Below the pieces are notes generated by a model. The model did no database searches. It was not told the DNA's origin and saw only the letters and a program-made list of their open reading frames with translations. The position numbers and the translations under genes were made by a program. Positions 7,852 through 15,925 of a DNA stretch of 64,000 nt are shown in pieces (positions within the stretch are counted from its first letter, which is position 1; each line of letters starts with the position of its first letter). The stretch comes from Pseudomonas purpurea (lineage in GTDB: Bacteria > Pseudomonadota > Gammaproteobacteria > Pseudomonadales > Pseudomonadaceae). The stretch lies in contig NZ_CP150918.1 of the NCBI RefSeq assembly GCF_039908635.1, positions 1,798,001 through 1,862,000 on the forward strand. The letters are read 5' to 3'.

Positions 7852-9017
7852 CGCCGTACCGGATTCCCTACGGGCGGCAGAACATTGACCAGTCCGACAT
7901 CGATGCGGTCATGCAAGTGCTCACGTCGCCGTGGCTGACGCAAGGACCGACCATCGAGCGTTTCGAGAAAGCCCTGGCCGATCACTGTGAAGCCGAGCAC
8001 GCGGTGGCGGTATGCAACGCCACTGCGGCGTTGCACATTGCCTGCATCGCGGCGGGTTTGGGGGCGGGCGATCGACTGTGGACGACGCCCAACACCTTTG
8101 TCGCGTCTGCCAATTGCGGTCGGTATTGCGGGGCAGAGGTCGATTTCGTCGACATCGACCCGCAAACCCTGAACCTTGACGCACGTCTGTTGGCGGAAAA
8201 ACTCGAAGTGGCCCGGCGCACCGGGAAACTGCCCAAGGTCGTGGTCGCGGTGGCGTTCTCCGGGCAGAGTTGCGACATGCGGATGATGGCGCAACTGGCC
8301 GAACAGTATGACTTCACCCTGATCGAGGACGCTTCCCACGCCGTGGGGGCGTCGTACCTGGGGCGGCCGGTGGGTTGTGGTCAGTACGCGGCCATGACGA
8401 TTTTCAGCTTTCACCCGGTCAAGATCATTACCACCGCCGAGGGTGGCATGGTGCTGACCAACCGGGCGGAGTTGGCCGAGCGGCTCAGGCGTCTGCGCAG
8501 CCACGGTATTACCGGTGATCCGGCGCAAATGGACGTGCCGGATCATGGCCTGTGGTATTACCAGCAACTGGAGCTGGGCTTCAATTACCGCATGACCGAT
8601 CTGCACGCGGCGCTGGGTCTTTCGCAGATGGCGCGGCTGGATGCCTTTGTCGCCCGGCGGCGGCAACTGGCGGCGCGTTATGACCGTTTGCTGGCAGGCC
8701 TTGCCGTAACGCTGCCAAGCGTCCAGCCGGGTGCCGAATCCGCTTGGCATCTGTACGTGGTGCGGTTGCAGCTTGAGCACATCACGCTCAGTCAGCGCGA
8801 AGTGTTCGACGCGCTGAGGGACGCGGGGCTGGGGGTGAATCTGCATTACATTCCTGTGCACTTGCAGCCTTATTACCAGGCGTTGGGCTTCAAGGAAGGT
8901 GATTTTCCAGAGGCGGAGCGTTACTTCTCACAGGCCTTGAGTTTGCCGCTGTACCCTGACTTGACCGACGATCAGCAAGACGAAGTGGTGGAAATCCTGA
9001 GGCGGATACTGGGTTGA
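7848..9017 (+). CDS. pseC: UDP-4-amino-4,6-dideoxy-N-acetyl-beta-L-altrosamine transaminase
   Basis: 389 residues from ATG 7848. An in-frame TTG at 7830 is less likely. This PLP aminotransferase acts in pseudaminic acid synthesis, adding the 4-amino group to the 4-keto product of PseB. Signatures: the opening IPYGRQNIDQSDIDAV, LTQGPTIERFE, the PLP lysine K192 in FSFHPVKIITTAEGG and D161 in LIEDASHAVG. The HPVK context is typical of PseC. It begins the pseC-F-G-I run. The partner dehydratase gene pseB is not in this window, so the substrate must come from a gene elsewhere. Confidence 0.9.
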   Translation: MTPYRIPYGRQNIDQSDIDAVMQVLTSPWLTQGPTIERFEKALADHCEAEHAVAVCNATAALHIACIAAGLGAGDRLWTTPNTFVASANCGRYCGAEVDFVDIDPQTLNLDARLLAEKLEVARRTGKLPKVVVAVAFSGQSCDMRMMAQLAEQYDFTLIEDASHAVGASYLGRPVGCGQYAAMTIFSFHPVKIITTAEGGMVLTNRAELAERLRRLRSHGITGDPAQMDVPDHGLWYYQQLELGFNYRMTDLHAALGLSQMARLDAFVARRRQLAARYDRLLAGLAVTLPSVQPGAESAWHLYVVRLQLEHITLSQREVFDALRDAGLGVNLHYIPVHLQPYYQALGFKEGDFPEAERYFSQALSLPLYPDLTDDQQDEVVEILRRILG

Positions 9018-9093
9018 ACGATCAACAGCGATGCTTGGCCGGATGCTGTGCGCAATGCTCCTTGAGTGCCGCGTGCGCCCGGGTGTTGACGCG

Positions 9094-9804
9094 ATGAGCT
9101 GCGTGGCGATTATCCCGGCGCGCGGGGGCAGCAAGCGTATCCCCCGCAAGAACCTCAAGCTGTTCGACGGCGAACCGATGATTGCCCGTTCGATTCGCAC
9201 GGCACTGCGCTCGGGGCTGTTCGACCAGGTATTGGTCAGCACGGATGATCCGCAAATCGCCGAACTGGCCCGTGCCTGCGGTGCCCAGGTGCCCTTCATG
9301 CGTCCCGCGGCCCTGGCCGATGACTTTACCGGGACGGCGGCGGTGATCGTCCACGCCCTCGACGCCTTGCAGGCGCGGGGCCAACACTTTGATTTCGCCT
9401 GCTGCATCTACGCGACGGCGCCGTTGCTGCAAACGCGGTATCTGCATCAGGGCTTGGAGTTGCTGGAGCGGCACCCGGACAAGTCGTTTGCCTTTTCGGT
9501 GTGCGGGTTTGGTTTTCCGGTACAGCGCGCCTTGACCCTCGACGGGGACGGTGCGCTGAGTGCGCTTTATCCGGAATTTCGCGAAACCCGCTCCCAGGAC
9601 CTGCCGGAGGCGTATCAGGATGCCGGGCAGTTCTATTGGGGGCGAACCGCCGCTTGGCAACGCGGGGAAGTGATGTATTCACCGTGCAGTCTGCCGGTGA
9701 TTTTGCCGCGACACCTGGTGCAAGACATCGACAACGAAGAAGACTGGACCCGCGCCGAGTACCTGTACGCAGCCCTGAAGGCTGGCGGGGAACTTGAGTC
9801 GTGA
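9094..9804 (+). CDS. pseF: Pseudaminic acid cytidylyltransferase
   Basis: 236 residues from ATG 9094, chosen because family members start a few residues before the AIIPARGGSKRIPRKN nucleotide-binding loop. The frame is open upstream to 9031, and no clear ribosome-binding site precedes 9094. PseF activates pseudaminic acid with CTP to CMP-pseudaminate, the donor for flagellin glycosyltransferases. Other family features: VSTDDPQIAELA, the CCIYATAPLL strand and QDAGQFYWG near the C-terminus, which separates PseF/NeuA types. Its stop overlaps the pseG start (GTGA). Confidence 0.9.
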   Translation: MSCVAIIPARGGSKRIPRKNLKLFDGEPMIARSIRTALRSGLFDQVLVSTDDPQIAELARACGAQVPFMRPAALADDFTGTAAVIVHALDALQARGQHFDFACCIYATAPLLQTRYLHQGLELLERHPDKSFAFSVCGFGFPVQRALTLDGDGALSALYPEFRETRSQDLPEAYQDAGQFYWGRTAAWQRGEVMYSPCSLPVILPRHLVQDIDNEEDWTRAEYLYAALKAGGELES

Positions 9805-10920
9805 GGGTGCTGATTCGTGCCGACGCCAGCGCAGCCATCGGCAGCGGGCATGTCGCACGTTGTCTGACGCTGGCTCATCGGTTGCGCGACCAGGGCGCCC
9901 GTGTCGCATTTGCCTGCCGGCAACTGCCCGGCAATCGTCTGGAGCCTTTGCAGGCTGAGGGCTTTGAGGTGTTCGCGCTGCCTCAGGCCTATCCGCTTGA
10001 GCAACCCGATCTGGGCATCGAGGCGCCGTTGCCATGGCAGGGCCGATATCGCCGCGCTGGATGGGCTGCTGAAGGGCAGGGCTGATTTTGACTGGATCAT
10101 CGTTGACCATTACGGCCTCGATCATCAATGGCAAACCGCCGCTCGCCGCTGGGCTCGGCGGATTGCCGCTATCGATGACCTGGCCAACCGCCGTCACGCA
10201 GTGGACTTGCTGCTGGATCAGAACCTGACGGGCACGCAGCAGGCGTATGAAGCGCTGACCGATGAGCGGTGCGAGCGCCTGCTCGGTCCGCACTTTGCGT
10301 TGTTGCGTGGCGAGTTCCACCGCGAGCCGCTGGAAATCAGGTCGCAGGTTCGCAGGGTGTTGGTGAATTTCGGCGGTTTTGATGCCGCCGGGCAAGTCCA
10401 TCAGGCCATGCTCGCGCTGACTGATTTCGAGGGGCTGGAGGTCGATTTTGTCGCTGGGCTCGATAATCCGGCCTGGTCGCAGATGCAGGCGCTGGTTGCC
10501 CACCGCCCGCACTGGCGGTTGCACCGCTATGTCAGCGACTTTGCCCGGCTTATGGTGGCGACTGATGTGTTCATCGGCGCCGGGGGCGGCACCAGTTGGG
10601 AGCGTGCGGCGCTGGGTTTGCCAACCCTGTGTATCAGCGTGGCCGCCAACCAGCGGGCCAATGCCGAGTTGCTGGCCGCAATGGGCGCGCAGATTTACCT
10701 GGGCGCCCATGAGCACGTGGATACCGAACAGTTGCGTCAGGCGGTGGGTCTCATGATCGCCAATGAAGACTTGCGCCAGAGTCTGGCCCGCCGCTCTCGC
10801 GAGCTGGTCGATGGTCGCGGTGCCGAGCGGGTGGCTGCGGCATTATTTTTTCAGTGTGCTGGCAATCAGCAACATGCCTGCGAGTTCACACCTGTATTGA
10901 AGGGTTCGTGCAATGACTAG
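9801..10920 (+). pseudogene. pseG: UDP-2,4-diacetamido-2,4,6-trideoxy-beta-L-altropyranose hydrolase PseG, frameshifted
   Basis: PseG removes UDP from the bis-acetamido sugar before condensation by PseI. The N-terminal part is in the frame starting at GTG 9801: MRVLIRADASAAIGSGHVAR, with the catalytic-type His17 in GSGHV. It runs until about 10,040, then drifts into nonsense and stops at 10,085. The rest continues in the +1 frame from about 10,042 (ADIAALDGLL, DWIIVDHYGLDHQW, AIDDLANR, LLLDQNL, VNFGGFDAAG, GAGGGTSWERAALG) to TAG 10,920. Removing one G from the GGG at about 10,038-10,041 restores one frame of 372 codons, the normal family length. Either the strain carries a broken gene or the base is a sequencing error. 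The end overlaps pseI by 8 bases. Confidence 0.8.
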
Positions 10921-11965
10921 CTTCACGATTGGCTCACGTCGGATCGGTGCCGATGCGCCACCGTTCATCATTGCCGAAATGAGCGGCAACCATAACCAGT
11001 CGCTGGACGTGGCGCTGCAGATCGTCGAGGCCGCCGCGAAGGCTGGTGCCCATGCCTTGAAGTTGCAAACCTATACCGCCGACACCATGACCCTGGACCT
11101 CGACGAGGGTGCCTTCTTCATCAGGGACCCGAACAGCCTTTGGGCCGGTTCCTCGCTGTACGCGTTGTATGAAAAGGCCCATACGCCCTGGGAATGGCAT
11201 GCGCCGATTTTTGCACGGGCCGCCGAGCTGGGCATGCTGGCCTTTTCGACGCCGTTCGATGAGACGGCGGTGGACTTTCTCGAAAGCCTGAACGTCCCGG
11301 CCTACAAGATTGCCAGTTTTGAAAACACCGATTTACCGCTGATCCGCCGCGTGGCCGCCACCGGAAAACCGCTGATCATCTCCACTGGCATGGCCAGCAT
11401 CGCCGAACTGGACGAAACCGTTCGCGCCGCCCGCGAGGCTGGCTGCAAAGACCTGGTGTTGCTCAAATGCACCAGCACTTATCCGGCAACGCCCGCCAAC
11501 AGCAATGTGCGGACCATCCCTCATCTGCGTGAATTGTTCGGCTGCGAGGTGGGGTTGTCCGATCACTCCATGGGGGTTGGCGTGTCCGTAGCGGCAGTGG
11601 CATTGGGGGCGACGGTGGTGGAGAAGCACTTCACCCTGGACCGTGCGGCCGGTGGTGTGGACGCCAGTTTTTCCCTCGAACCTGCGGAACTGGCCAGCCT
11701 GGTGGTGGAAACCGAACGGGCCTGGCAGGCCATGGGGCAGGTGAGTTACGGTGCTACTCAGGCTGAACAAAAATCCCTGATGTACCGGCGTTCGCTCTAC
11801 GTCACCCAGGACATGGCGGCCGGTGATATCTTTACCGCGGATAACCTTCGGGCCATCCGTCCAGGCCTCGGGCTGGCCCCGAAACACGCCGAGGCGATTC
11901 TCGGTCGTCATGCGCGTCAAGCCCTCAAACGCGGCACGCCGCTGGATTGGTCCCTGATCCAGTAG
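10913..11965 (+). CDS. pseI: Pseudaminic acid synthase
   Basis: 350 residues. It condenses the PseG product (6-deoxy-AltdiNAc) with phosphoenolpyruvate to pseudaminic acid. The N-terminal NeuB TIM barrel shows FIIAEMSGNHNQS, HALKLQTYTADTMTLD, FSTPFDETAVDFLE, LLKCTSTYPA and GLSDHSMG. From about residue 285 an antifreeze-like SAF domain follows (RRSLYVTQDMAAGDIFTADNLRAIRPGLGL), as in other sialic-acid-synthase relatives. The DDRAAGGVD-like segment TLDRAAGGVDASFS matches the Pse rather than Neu branch. The gene is intact although its upstream partner pseG is broken. It ends the pse run; 228 non-coding bases follow. Confidence 0.92.
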   Translation: MTSFTIGSRRIGADAPPFIIAEMSGNHNQSLDVALQIVEAAAKAGAHALKLQTYTADTMTLDLDEGAFFIRDPNSLWAGSSLYALYEKAHTPWEWHAPIFARAAELGMLAFSTPFDETAVDFLESLNVPAYKIASFENTDLPLIRRVAATGKPLIISTGMASIAELDETVRAAREAGCKDLVLLKCTSTYPATPANSNVRTIPHLRELFGCEVGLSDHSMGVGVSVAAVALGATVVEKHFTLDRAAGGVDASFSLEPAELASLVVETERAWQAMGQVSYGATQAEQKSLMYRRSLYVTQDMAAGDIFTADNLRAIRPGLGLAPKHAEAILGRHARQALKRGTPLDWSLIQ

Positions 11966-12193
11966 CGGCTTGTGTGGCTGATTCGGCAAATTAGAGTGAC
12001 CTGCGAGTCATAACGCGCATCTTCACTGTATTGTATAAATCGAAAAGATGGCGCCTGGCTTCTAATTGATCCAGTGATGGCCTTTTATTCTTTTCGTACT
12101 TTGCCCTTCTCGGGCGAATAACTACTCTGTTTGTCGGCGCCCCTCGACGCGTGTAAGCGGGGGTATTCAGCTGTTTATTATTGGGAAGCCGTA

Positions 12194-13120
12194 ATGATTG
12201 GCATAAAAAGCATTGCGAGCTACGTTCCTGTAGCCGGCGTGGACAATTACGCACAAGGTGCAAAATTCGAAAAGGATGAAGAGTTCATCCTGGGCAAGAT
12301 CGGTTCCGCTTTCCTGCCGCGCAAAGACGCCACTCAGGAAACCTCGGACCTGTGTGTCGAAGCGGTGAACGCGCTGTTCGCCAAAAATCCTGGACTCAAG
12401 CGTGAAGCCATTGACGTACTGATCGTCGTGACTCAGAACGGCGACGAAGAAGGCTTGCCGCATACAGCAGCGATCGTTCAGGACAAGCTCGGTTTGCCAA
12501 CCAGCGTGGCAGCCTTTGATATTTCCCTGGGCTGCTCCGGCTACGTTTACGGCATCTATGCGATCAAGGGCTTCATGGAAGCTGCCGGTTTGAAGAACGG
12601 CCTGCTGGTGACTGCCGATCCGTACTCCAAGATCGTTGATCCGGAAGACCGCAACACCACCATGCTTTTCGGCGATGCGGCGACGGCCACCTGGATGGGT
12701 GAAGACGCACCGTGGCAGTTGGGCAAGGCCAAGTTCGGCACTGACGGTTCCGGTGCACCGCACCTGAAAGTGAGCGATGGCGTGTTCTTCATGAACGGTC
12801 GCCAGGTGTTCAACTTCGCATTGCTGAAAGTGCCGGCGCATTTGCATGAGCTGCTCGGTGACTCCGGCCTGCAAGCCAGCGACATTGATGCATTTTGCAT
12901 CCACCAGGGCAGTGCCGCGATTGTCGATGCGGTGGCGCGGCGTTTTGAAGGCGACCCGGACAAGTTCATCAAGGACATGGTCGAGACCGGTAACACGGTG
13001 TCTTCCAGCATTCCGTTGCTGCTGGAAAAGCACGTACTCGATGCCAACTGGAAGCGCGTAGCGCTCAGCGGTTTTGGTGTGGGGCTGTCCTGGGGCTCGG
13101 CGATTATCTATCGTCCGTAA
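12194..13120 (+). CDS. 3-oxoacyl-ACP synthase III (FabH-like) of the flagellin glycosylation island
   Basis: 308 residues from ATG 12194 (an upstream in-frame ATG at 12131 lacks family support). Thiolase-fold ketoacyl synthase III with the expected Cys-His-Asn triad: C114 in SLGCSGYVYG, H237 in FCIHQGSAA and N267 in TGNTVSSSIP. Members condense acyl-CoA with malonyl-ACP. A homologous gene lies between the fgt glycosyltransferase genes and fliC in P. syringae, where it affects flagellin glycan modification. Here it is likely to supply the acyl (for example hydroxybutyryl) group of an acylated aminosugar; that role is inferred. It is flanked by its own terminator, so it is a separate transcription unit from maf. 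Confidence 0.82.
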   Translation: MIGIKSIASYVPVAGVDNYAQGAKFEKDEEFILGKIGSAFLPRKDATQETSDLCVEAVNALFAKNPGLKREAIDVLIVVTQNGDEEGLPHTAAIVQDKLGLPTSVAAFDISLGCSGYVYGIYAIKGFMEAAGLKNGLLVTADPYSKIVDPEDRNTTMLFGDAATATWMGEDAPWQLGKAKFGTDGSGAPHLKVSDGVFFMNGRQVFNFALLKVPAHLHELLGDSGLQASDIDAFCIHQGSAAIVDAVARRFEGDPDKFIKDMVETGNTVSSSIPLLLEKHVLDANWKRVALSGFGVGLSWGSAIIYRP

Positions 13121-13141
13121 CCGTTACTGGCGGCACAAAAA

Positions 13142-13176
13142 AGCGTTCAAGGTGTAACCTTGAACGCTATTTTTTT
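13142..13176 (+). terminator. Intrinsic terminator after the KAS III gene
   Basis: An 11-bp perfect stem (AGCGTTCAAGG at 13142-13152 with CCTTGAACGCT at 13158-13168) with a short loop is followed by a run of seven T from 13170. It lies 21 bases after the stop codon. Confidence 0.9.
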
Positions 13177-13199
13177 GCCTGAACGATGAGCGAGGCAGC

Positions 13200-14489
13200 A
13201 TGAGCGACAGCTTTGAGCGCAATGCCGCGGTGATACAGCGCCGGTGGCCAGCCCTGTATGCGCGGTTGATGGCTGAAGACAGCGGCACGGTGCAGGCTGA
13301 CTTGGTCGAGGGCCAGGGTTCGACGCTGAGCATTGCCGGTATTCAGCTCACCAGTCGCCATGACCGCACGCGCGAAGCTCTGCTTCAGGCGGACAGCCTG
13401 CCTGCGGGCGACGCGGTTGTGCATCTCTACGGAACCGGTCTTGGCGATTTACAGGGTGCTGTGCTGCAGCGTCCGAATCTTGAGCGGGTGTACGTCTATA
13501 TCCTTAACGGCGCGGTTTTCGCGTTGGTGCTGCAACTGCTGGATCAAACGACCTGGCTTGATGACCCGCGCGTCGAGCTGCTATACGCCGCTGATCTGCC
13601 GGAAATCCGCTTGCCGTTTTTTGCATTGCCCTCCGAATTGGTCCTGGCTGACGATTTCAACGCCAAGATTCGGGATCGCTTGATCAGCGAAACCCATCTG
13701 GTGTTCAACAACCGTGAGTTCAACCCGGACGAGCCGGAGATCGCCGAGCGTCTGGCGGCCAGCGCCGATCTGGTGCGCAACGACACCGATGTGGCTGAGC
13801 TGTTCGGTACGCACAGCGGCGAAGTGTTCGTCATTGCCACCGGGCCGAGCCTGGAAAAACACTTCGATAACCTGCGTGCCATTGCCGGGCAGGTGCCGCG
13901 CCCGCTGTTCATTTGCGTCGATACCGCTTACCGCCCCCTGCGTGACCATGGTATCCGGCCGGACCTGGTGGTCAGCATCGACCAGCGCATCAGTGAGCGG
14001 CATTTGCCTGCGCAAGGCAGTGAAGGTATTCGGCTGGTCTATATGCCGCTGGTCGATCCGCAACTGCTGATGGCGTGGCAGGGCGAGCGGTATGTCGGCT
14101 ACTCCGCCAGTCCGATCTATGCGCACATGCGTGAGCAATTGCCCAAGTCGTCCCTGTATGTCGGGGGCAGTGTGATTCATCCCGCCGTGGACCTGGCGGT
14201 AAAGATGGGTGCCAGCCGGATCACGCTGTTCGGTGCGGACTTCGCTTTCCCCATGAACAAGACCCATGCCGGTTGGCAGGATGGAGATCTGGGGCCGCAG
14301 CTTGGCGCGGCCAGGCACTGGGTGCTGGACGGTCATGGTCAGCGGGTCAAGACCCAGTTGAACTTTCGCAGTTATCTGTGCGAGCTGGAGCGCTACATCG
14401 CCGGGAACCCGCAGGTGCGTTTCTTTAATACCAGTCGCGACGGCGCCCTGATCGTCGGCACGACTTTCCATCCGGAACTCACGCCATGA
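13200..14489 (+). CDS. Maf-type motility-associated glycosyltransferase (DUF115/MptE-like)
   Basis: 429 residues from ATG 13200. The central domain belongs to the Maf/6-hydroxymethylpterin pyrophosphokinase-like family (PF01973): GEVFVIATGPSLEKHFDNL near residue 210, FICVDTAYRPLRDHGIRPDLVVSID, YVGGSVIHPAVDLAVKMGA and ITLFGADFAFP. Maf proteins attach pseudaminic or legionaminic acid to flagellin before export, acting in the cytoplasm. The protein is shorter than the roughly 600-residue Maf of Campylobacter. The position after the pse genes and directly before fliC supports a flagellin pseudaminyltransferase role. Its stop overlaps the next gene (ATGA). Confidence 0.8.
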   Translation: MSDSFERNAAVIQRRWPALYARLMAEDSGTVQADLVEGQGSTLSIAGIQLTSRHDRTREALLQADSLPAGDAVVHLYGTGLGDLQGAVLQRPNLERVYVYILNGAVFALVLQLLDQTTWLDDPRVELLYAADLPEIRLPFFALPSELVLADDFNAKIRDRLISETHLVFNNREFNPDEPEIAERLAASADLVRNDTDVAELFGTHSGEVFVIATGPSLEKHFDNLRAIAGQVPRPLFICVDTAYRPLRDHGIRPDLVVSIDQRISERHLPAQGSEGIRLVYMPLVDPQLLMAWQGERYVGYSASPIYAHMREQLPKSSLYVGGSVIHPAVDLAVKMGASRITLFGADFAFPMNKTHAGWQDGDLGPQLGAARHWVLDGHGQRVKTQLNFRSYLCELERYIAGNPQVRFFNTSRDGALIVGTTFHPELTP

Positions 14490-14755
14490 GCCATGTTCAA
14501 GTATTTGTCGCCCGTTCGCGTGAATGCGCCGGTCTGTTCCGGCTTGGGCGCGATGTCGAGGCCGGGCTGGTGATGGTCGAGTTGTTTGGCGAGCTTGATT
14601 CGGTGTTGGGGCAGGGGGGCGAGGAATGTCGTCTGCTGTGGACATCCTTGCTGGTGGAGATGCTCGATTGCCAGGAGCGACAGAACTGGTTGGGCCTGGC
14701 CGATTATCTTGAATATGAGTTGGTCGAGTTGCTTGAAGCCGGGCGCAACGCCTGA
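14486..14755 (+). CDS. Unknown 89-residue protein coupled to maf
   Basis: Not recognised. Starts at ATG 14486 inside the maf stop (ATGA overlap) and ends 252 bases before fliC. The protein is acidic, Leu/Glu-rich and predicted helical (ELFGELDSVLG, LLVEMLDCQERQNW, LADYLEYELVELLE), with no signal peptide or membrane segment. Codon usage resembles its neighbours. Size and helical acidic composition resemble small chaperones or adaptor proteins. With its position between a flagellin glycosyltransferase and flagellin, an accessory role in flagellin handling is possible but unproven. Confidence 0.75.
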   Translation: MSHVQVFVARSRECAGLFRLGRDVEAGLVMVELFGELDSVLGQGGEECRLLWTSLLVEMLDCQERQNWLGLADYLEYELVELLEAGRNA

Positions 14756-14900
14756 GGCTTTCCTTTCAATGCCGGTGCACACGAGCCTTCGTCACCCCGT
14801 TATCGGCATTTCCATGACGTCATTTTTTAGTCCAGACATCGGTTAGGCCCTTGATTCATTGGGGGTGGCAGTGTGATGGCAAAAAATTTTCAAAATCCCC

Positions 14901-14927
14901 TAAAGCAAGTTGCATTGCCGACGATAA
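14901..14927 (+). promoter_or_regulatory. Sigma-28 (FliA) promoter of fliC
   Basis: TAAAGCAA at 14901-14908, an 11-base spacer, then GACGATAA at 14920-14927. This matches the enterobacterial sigma-28 consensus TAAAGTTT-N11-GCCGATAA at 5 of 8 and 7 of 8 positions. It predicts a leader of about 70 bases for fliC. The gene for FliA itself is at 43.2 kb. Confidence 0.85.
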
Positions 14928-15007
14928 CTATTACGAAGGTTCTCTAGGCCATACCCGGCGGTTGCCAGGGCCGGAAGCCGCAGTACCCAACCAACGAGGA
15001 ATTCGTC

Positions 15008-15853
15008 ATGGCTTTAACAGTAAACACTAACGTTACATCGCTGGGTGTTCAGAAGAACCTGAACCGCGCATCCGACGCTCTGTCGACTTCGATGACTCGT
15101 CTGTCTTCCGGTCTGAAAATCAACAGCGCCAAAGACGACGCTGCCGGCCTGCAGATCGCTACTCGTATGACTTCGCAAATCCGTGGTCAGACCATGGCTA
15201 TCAAAAACGCCAACGACGGTGTTTCGATCGCTCAGACCGCTGAAGGCGCTCTGCAAGAGTCGAGCAACATCCTGCAGCGTATGCGTGAAATCGCACTGCA
15301 ATCGCGAAACGACTCGAACGGTACTGCTGACCGTACCGCTCTGGACAAAGAATTCATTCAGTCGACCGCTGAACTGACTCGTATTGCTCAGTCGACCAAC
15401 CTGAACGGTAAAGCGCTGATCGACGGTACTGCTGGTGCAATGCAGTTCCAGGTTGGTTCGAACACTTCGTCCGACAACCAGATCACTCTGACCCTGTCGA
15501 CCAGCTTCGACGCCAGCGCCCTGGGCATGACCGGTACCACCATTTCCGGCGTTTCCAACGCAGCTAACCACAGCTCCGTTGACGCTGCGATCTCGGCTAT
15601 CGACAACGCTCTGGCAAAAATCAACGCCACTCGCGCTGACCTGGGTGCTGCTCAAAACCGTTTCTCCAGCACCATCTCCAACCTGGAAAACATCAACCTG
15701 AACGCTGATGCTGCACGTAGCCGCGTACAAGATACCGACTTCGCTTCTGAAACTGCACAGCTGACCAAGCAACAAACTCTGCAACAAGCTTCCACCGCAG
15801 TTCTGGCCCAGGCCAACCAACTGCCGTCCGCTGTACTGAAACTGCTTCAGTAA
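15008..15853 (+). CDS. fliC: Flagellin, short type
   Basis: 281 residues, preceded by GAGGA. The N-terminal D0/D1 helices (MALTVNTNVTSLGVQKNL, LSSGLKINSAKDDAAGLQIA) and C-terminal helices (SRVQDTDFASETAQLTKQQ, QASTAVLAQANQLP) are fully conserved. The intervening region is only about 100 residues, so the outer D2/D3 domains are nearly absent. The Ser/Thr-rich middle (residues about 150-195) is where glycosylation would be expected. It is transcribed alone from a sigma-28 promoter and closed by a terminator. Synonymous codon choice (GCT, CTG, AAC, CGT) fits very high expression. FliS and FliD, encoded just downstream, are its chaperone and cap. Confidence 0.97.
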   Translation: MALTVNTNVTSLGVQKNLNRASDALSTSMTRLSSGLKINSAKDDAAGLQIATRMTSQIRGQTMAIKNANDGVSIAQTAEGALQESSNILQRMREIALQSRNDSNGTADRTALDKEFIQSTAELTRIAQSTNLNGKALIDGTAGAMQFQVGSNTSSDNQITLTLSTSFDASALGMTGTTISGVSNAANHSSVDAAISAIDNALAKINATRADLGAAQNRFSSTISNLENINLNADAARSRVQDTDFASETAQLTKQQTLQQASTAVLAQANQLPSAVLKLLQ

Positions 15854-15871
15854 TAGCTGACTAAGCTTTGG

Positions 15872-15906
15872 CGGGGGAGTGCGCTTGTCGTGCTCTCCCG
15901 TTTTTT
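15872..15906 (+). terminator. Intrinsic terminator after fliC
   Basis: A G-rich arm (CGGGGGAGTGCGC from 15872) pairs imperfectly with GTGCTCTCCCG (to 15900) around a TTGTC loop. A T6 run at 15901-15906 follows. Confidence 0.8.
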
Positions 15907-15925
15907 ACATTAAGAGGTGATGGAC

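Noticed and set aside
9901..10041. Upstream part of the second pseG frame as an independent protein N-terminus
   Set aside because: Residues before ADIAALDGLL are a Cys/Arg-rich out-of-frame reading of the true PseG N-terminus; no ribosome-binding site.
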